Assembly (NCBI RefSeq): GCF_902459465.1
Contig: NC_047082.1
Span: 8,535,407 to 8,599,406 of the forward strand
DNA length: 64,000 nucleotides
Origin: Asterias rubens
Taxonomy: Eukaryota > Echinodermata > Asteroidea > Forcipulatida > Asteriidae
Direction: 5' to 3'
The position numbers were made by a program, and so were the translations under genes. The notes beneath the pieces were generated by a model. It saw only the letters and a program-made list of their open reading frames with translations, searched no databases and was not told where the DNA came from. Shown piece after piece: positions 58,833 through 64,000 of this stretch (within the stretch, counting starts at the first letter, position 1; each line of letters starts with the position of its first letter).

Positions 58833-59090
58833 GCGGTACCCGCTACCAAAAACATAGGATTCGAACTGCCTCTAGCTGCCGGGCAATCTCGGTAGTCTAG
58901 TTGGTAAGACACTGCTCTAGAATTGCAAGGGTCGTGGGTTCGAATCCCACCCGAGTAACATGCCTGTGATATTTTTTTCACAGGACTCGGGAAAGTACTG
59001 AGTATACAGTGCTAACACACATCGGAGTATGGGTAAAAACCAAAATTAATATTCTTTATCCCCGATGCAAATTTAACATCTATTATAGCA
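58833..59090 (+). mobile_element. tRNA-derived SINE, good copy
   Basis: It has an A-box-like TAGTCTAGTTGGTAAGAC and a perfect B box GGTTCGAATCC, within a tRNA-like GGGTCGTGGGTTCGAATCCC. The tail has TGCCTGTGATATTTTTTTCA, CAGGACTCGGGAAAGTACTG and GTATGGGTAAAAACC. This is the structure of RNA polymerase III SINEs. It follows a poly-T/poly-G tract. Confidence 0.75.
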
Positions 59091-59234
59091 ATAGACCTGT
59101 TGCATTAGGTTTAATGTAACCGAACCGAGGTTTGAAGGAAAATTATTCTGGTCACTGTAAATGAACACCAAAGGTTGACTGAAAACAAAATACAAATAAC
59201 AATATTAATATTTATCATCAGTCAAGATTGATTA

Positions 59235-59395
59235 CATGGGATTTTGTCTAGTTGGTATGATACTGCTCTGGAATAGCAAAGGTTGTTGGTTCGAATCCCA
59301 CCCGAGTAATATGCTTGTGATTTTTTTTTTCACAGAGCTCGGGAAAGTACTGTGCTTACAAACATCGTTGTCTATGCGTAAAACAAAGAAGTAAG
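59235..59395 (+). mobile_element. tRNA-derived SINE, second tandem-like copy
   Basis: Same family: GTCTAGTTGGTATGATACTG, B box GGTTCGAATCC, ACCCGAGTAATATGCTTGTG and AGCTCGGGAAAGTACTGTG. It starts inside the A box region. Confidence 0.72.
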
Positions 59396-60218
59396 TCAAG
59401 ATGTAATACATAGGTATACAGATTTGCTTTCAATGTTCACATCATATAATTACATGTATCTACCTTGAATTTTTTATTAATATTTTCCAATGCTCTGCAG
59501 TCACTTCTAGGAAGAAAGGTCGCTCCAGCTCATACATTAAGTGGTGTTAACGGATATAAAGGATAAAGAAAAGAGTACGTCACAGGTCACGTGTTTGGAT
59601 TACCACCTGCCGCTGGGTTATGAACGCCTCTTAAAATTTATTTTTTTATTTGTCCGGAATAAATGACATCTTTCCAGTTTTTGGTGGTGAGTTGTGGTGT
59701 CATTTTACAGGCTACACGTTATCGAGATGACGTGGTAATATACCATACCACCTGCGCTGTCATTCATTAGGGAAAATAGTTAAACACGGCATTATTATTA
59801 TTATTATTATCATATTTTTTTTATATTTTTTTAGGAGGTGGGTATTGGGGTGTTTGTTTGTTTGTTTGTTTGTTTGTTGGTTCGTTCCGTTTGTTGAGGT
59901 GCTTTTACTTGAGGATAATTAATATGAAAGTACTGAATAAAGACAAAACCTTCCAGTCCTGAGATTTTGCTTAAAGCTCTTATTCTTAAACTAATGGATA
60001 TGTGATTGGAATGGACTGTATGACGTAGGTGGGACAATTTATTTCTTGTGTAAGTGCCTACGATGTTATCCTACTCAGATCCGCCTTGCCTGGGGCACAT
60101 CATCAAAATAACACTCTAAATCCTTCCGTCAAAATAAAACTATTTTTCCTCATTTGTAACAATATTTTGTGTTGCTTTATTTAATATTTGTATACCTGGT
60201 AGCGGAAAAAACTTAAAT

Positions 60219-60331
60219 GCATGGACACATTTTTGGGGTAAATGTCAAAGACCAGTGTATTCTCAATCGGTGTACTCTAACATATTGCAAGAGAATAATG
60301 AAAGAAAAAAACACCCTTGCTGAAACCTGGT
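60219..60331 (-). mobile_element. Family A fragment
   Basis: CATGGACACATTTTTGGGGT, GTCAAAGACCAGTGTATTCT, GCAAGAGAATAATGAAAG and AAAAAACACCCTTGCTG are family A words in reverse orientation with internal deletions. Confidence 0.55.
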
Positions 60332-60461
60332 AAACATGTACTGACATTTATTTTATTTTCTCATTTTCAGACTTACAAAAAAAAGTTACCTACGTCGGTC
60401 AAAATTTACTGAGGAATCAAATGACCAGCATTTTATACACCTTTCACATGAGTACATTTTT

Positions 60462-60714
60462 TGACATGCATGTGACGAGATAGCCTATGAGGCCTGCTAT
60501 TTTGACCACGTGTGAAGGTGGGGATTCATTGACCTATTTTAAATTATTTGATCCCATTCTGACTGCACAGCTGCCAGACTGACCACTGGGGATTTTTGAC
60601 ATGCATGTGACAAGATAGCCGATGATGCCTGCTATTTCTACCCAGTGTGAAGGTGGAGATTCATTGACCTATTAAATCATCGTATTCAGCTGCCAGACTG
60701 ACCACTGGGGATTC
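60462..60714 (+). repeat. Two-copy tandem repeat, about 133-bp period
   Basis: TTTTGACATGCATGTGAC, GTGTGAAGGTGG.GATTCAT and GCTGCCAGACTGACCACTGG occur in both copies. It abuts the 19-bp array. Confidence 0.85.
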
Positions 60715-60722
60715 AACACTCC

Positions 60723-60849
60723 GTCCATTGACTGGCCAATACTCCATTGACTGGCCAATACTCCATTGACTGGCCAATACTCCATTGACTGGCCAATACT
60801 CCATTGACTGGCCAATACTTCATTGACTGGCCAATACTCCATCGACTCG
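60723..60849 (+). repeat. Minisatellite, 19-bp unit, seven copies
   Basis: Unit TCCATTGACTGGCCAATAC starts at 60,724 and repeats with one variant (TTCATTG) and a decayed last unit. It has no spacers, so it is not a CRISPR array. Confidence 0.95.
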
Positions 60850-61996
60850 ACAGACCCTGTTAATATTATATTTGGTGATTCTTTCCATCGAATCACAATA
60901 CAAAACCCTAATATAAACCTAGACAACTATTAAAGTACCAGATCTGACCATGGAAGTAAAAATCTATTTCTATCTCCATGGCCTGACTGACGGCCAGACT
61001 GACGCAGTATAGAGCTTATTACACGAACTCTATGAAGTGGAACTTTGCTGAGTAGACCCCCCCCCCCGACGAGGAAAATACTCAGACAGTTAAAATGACT
61101 GACCGTGTAGGTAGCCTTTATTCAGTATCATAAAGGATTACAGTGTGTGTTCAACCATGGTTCAGCAATAGCATTATGCAATAAGAACGACAACACAATT
61201 GAGTGTATTAATTACAGACAATTAAACTTAACAAGACTGCCTCGACGGAGTTTTGTCTTGGTTCATGTTGTTGTTACAAACGCGAAATATTAAACATTGA
61301 GACCCCCAAAATATGGTCTAAATGAAGTTGGTTCAATAAGAAAGACAAAACAAATGATTGTATTATTTACACACAGTTAAATTTAACCAGACTCTACCTC
61401 GTCCGATTGTTGTGTTGTCATGTTACCGTTGCTGCAACTCGAAATTGACTCGTCGGGTGATTTTGTGCCCCTGTGTGTTACATCATCAGTTTAACAATCA
61501 CCAAAGTGACCGCTTCTTAAGGTATGTCATCCCATAGTGTCTTTTAGTTGCAAACCACAGTTTCAAAACTGTTTTCTCACCACACAATATTCTACATTAT
61601 ACCAACATATCTCATAGCTTGTCATGGATCCATATAATTGGAGAATGAAGTGTAACGGTGTAGTTTGAAGTTGAGTTTGCTCTCAATTCTTATTTTATAC
61701 AGAATGCATTTGCACCATTATATTTACCAAATGCACCATTATGTTTTGTTGTGAAAACTTCCCCATCTTCTCGTCACCTGAGTCAACTCGACTCTCATTG
61801 TATTATCTTCAGTCGTCTGTGTTTTAATTGTTACTTCAGTGATCAAATTAACAACATGTAGAATGTCATACAATGAGTACCACTCTAAACTATCGCGATA
61901 TCAAACAGTGAGTTGTAATCATGATCACAAGTCACGCCAAGAAATTGTTTTTTTTTTCTTCATCTTCTTCTTAAAAAATAGAGCAATAAAACTCAC

Positions 61997-62120
61997 CGTG
62001 TGTTGTGTATAGTCTCCTTGTAACTATGAACTGTTAAAACGTCTTCAGTACGGTCCAAACTTGAGCAGCTATTTCTTGTTGACTCCTCTGATGCGGTGAC
62101 TAAATGATAGTCTCCTATGG
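61997..62120 (-). other. Orphan exon candidate with strong donor
   Basis: The minus strand has ACACACG|GTGAGT with the exon ending at 61997, a near-consensus 5' splice site. No long reading frame is present. It could be the non-coding first exon of TPMT, 4.9 kb upstream of the acceptor at 57,128. The 5' limit is not visible and the upper bound is arbitrary. Other weaker donors on this strand are near 59,464 and 58,190. Confidence 0.25.
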
Positions 62121-62131
62121 CCCTTACCACG

Positions 62132-62150
62132 AGAGAGAGAGAGAGAGACA
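62132..62150 (+). repeat. (GA)n microsatellite
   Basis: GAGAGAGAGAGAGAGAGACA, a short dinucleotide run. Confidence 0.85.
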
Positions 62151-64000
62151 GTAAAACCAGTGATCACAAAATGACGTTTGGGACATCCAAGGACCCCAGT
62201 CACCGGTTTTAAAGCAAAGTTGGTTTAGCAGTACTCGGGATGTCTCTGTAGTACGCAGTGATGCGGATCGCTGGGTGTGTGATTCGCACGCGTGTGTCTT
62301 GATGCTCACACACACGTGGATTGGCTGTTAACGAATCATGATGTCAACAAATTATGACGTCACATGGTGGGGTGTCAACAAGCCGGGTGGCAGCTGGGAA
62401 TTGGAATGGAATGGAATGACCGAGCGCCAAACTTTAGGTCGTCTGCTTTACTAAAGAGCGATGCTGCAGGCTTGGTTGCGTGTTGGAGAATGGCAAAGTG
62501 CTTCGCGAACCAGTTTTCAGGAAATTACGTCATGGGCACTTATACATGAGTTGCTGGCGTTTAATTTGGCGAAGTGTTTGCCCGCAATACTTACTCTTGG
62601 CATGAAAGTAAAACAACAAGGTGTTTTTGATATTCTCATTCTTTAGGAAGGTAGTTCAGAAATGAAAAAAATATTATTATTTCGATATTCGCTTACATCT
62701 TCTTTACAAAGACGTAGAGACATCTGGCTGAATTTCGTGTACATTTACTGTACATTAACTTTTTAGAACAACAATAACGTTAATTGAATTTCATCTGATG
62801 CAATAAAAAATATAATTGTAAGACTAATTTATGAATGAAAACATCACGTGGAATACGTTTGGTTTATTCAAGATCACTTCACCCAAAGCAACTCATTTGT
62901 GAAAAGGTTTTAAACAACAAACTTTAATACTAACATAGTTATTTTAATTGCATCGGAGCAAATTAAGTTAGTTCATAGGTGATTTATTTGTTTATTTATT
63001 TATTTCTTATTTACCCTGGGAAAAACCTCTCAGTCAAACACTGTTTTTCAGAGGTGCCCAGCATCTACAAACAACATTTGTCCAGGATAGTCAAAAAGAT
63101 GCGAACTATCTTTCTCGAAACTTGATGCACATTGTGGAAACCTCAGTCTATGTGCTGTTGTGAGTAAAGGGTTGTCATCAGTTGATATTTTCACCCCTTT
63201 TCAGATCACAGTGGGGACAGAAAACTCAAATCAGCAGTGAAAGAAGTTCTTAATCGCGATGGATACTTATTCAGAATAATGGAAAACTTTGTATGTGTTG
63301 CTGAATACGACCACACGATAAAACATTCTCATAGATATTATAATATTTCGAAAGAAATTAATGCACTTCAATCATAATTTGTTTGTCAGTTAAATTATTA
63401 GCCACTTCCGCGTGTGAGAATTATACTAGCTTTACTCTATACAAGAAAATATAAATAACAAGATTCTCTCAGAAAAGGCAACACTTACTATAATCCGATG
63501 GGCTTTAAGAAAAGCTTGCAGGATCAGCCGTCTCTTGAAGTGTGAATGGAGGCAAAATTTGTCCAGTGAAAAAAAAGTATACGTTTACAAAGTAATCTTA
63601 CGCGTTGTAATGCTCAACTCTGAAGTGTTACAATAGTGTACTGTCGAAGTCAGTGTCACTCTGAGTGTACTGGAGGAGTAAAGGGAGGCGGCTGGAACTG
63701 GGGGATGTGACGTCATGCGCGTCATGGTCGAGGTCATTGCGCATCAGCAACGGCCTTGGAGAGGGTCTACGCCAACCTTGGAACAGTCAATGTCTCATGG
63801 CCAAATTGATCGATACAGCCCCTCGGCAGCCATCGCATCAGGGATCACGCGGCTACACCGAGGGAAACTCCAATATCCGGAGTTGATGGAATTTCGGCAT
63901 GTGTCTTGGGGTAACATCTGTGTTGCCATGGTGATAACCTAATTGTGGAGAAAATTTAATTAGTTTTAGTCTGGAGCCAAAGTCGGGGAAATTATGTAAT

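Larger units (their letters stand above)
60850..64000. other. No gene supported beyond the donor at 61,997
   Basis: Mixed non-coding sequence. 62.2-62.6 kb and 63.65-63.95 kb are less AT-rich, and either could be a promoter, but no initiator context or exon was recognised. Confidence 0.45.

Noticed and set aside
58883..58957. Possible tRNA gene
   Set aside because: A and B boxes are present, but no clean acceptor stem or anticodon arm forms, and several copies share the same non-tRNA tail, so it is a SINE.
60723..60849. Regular short repeats that might suggest a CRISPR array
   Set aside because: The units are head-to-tail 19-mers with no spacers, in an animal genome.
1..64000. A bacterial-type gene cluster, prophage or viral element
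   Set aside because: No operon-like runs of frames, no ribosome-binding pattern, no capsid, integrase or reverse transcriptase domain; the intron-bearing genes and SINEs show animal DNA.

Overview
The window is animal nuclear DNA. It is AT-rich, gene-poor and intron-bearing. Two protein-coding genes can be supported, both on the minus strand. The dispersed repeats (TTAA-flanked palindromic MITEs, tRNA-derived SINEs with perfect B boxes, Penelope-like tail motifs) and the two gene families point to a marine deuterostome invertebrate. An echinoderm, and most likely a sea star, is my best guess; this is inference from repeat style and cannot be proved without a search.

Layout. From 1 to about 40.3 kb no gene can be supported. 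This stretch holds MITEs, short tandem arrays (the clearest at 12.0-13.0 kb, 15.4-15.9 kb, 35.3-35.8 kb and 36.5-36.8 kb) and microsatellites, including about 205 bp of (AAAC)n at 22.3 kb. At 40.58-41.42 kb lies one uninterrupted 282-codon ORF for a bHLH transcription factor of the Bhlhe22/Bhlhe23 (Beta3) group, with a plausible splice acceptor just upstream of its ATG. From 41.5 to 53.4 kb there are more repeats, including a MITE nested in another MITE at 42.8-43.3 kb, three-copy tandem repeats at 48.3 and 49.5 kb, and a possible signal-peptide first exon at 44.1-44.2 kb. From 57.1 down to 53.5 kb runs a complete six-coding-exon thiopurine S-methyltransferase (TPMT) gene. All splice sites fit GT-AG and all phases agree; it encodes 310 residues. 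From 57.2 to 64 kb are SINEs, homopolymer runs, a 19-bp tandem array at 60.7 kb and one strong orphan splice donor at 61,997 that could belong to an upstream TPMT 5' UTR exon.

The two genes have no evident joint function. One is a likely neural or sensory developmental regulator and the other a cytosolic small-molecule methyltransferase. The most striking feature is the density of TTAA-bounded foldback elements. At least three families share TTAA|AG ends, there are more than 20 copies or fragments in 64 kb, and several have been broken by later insertions, which gives a readable relative chronology.
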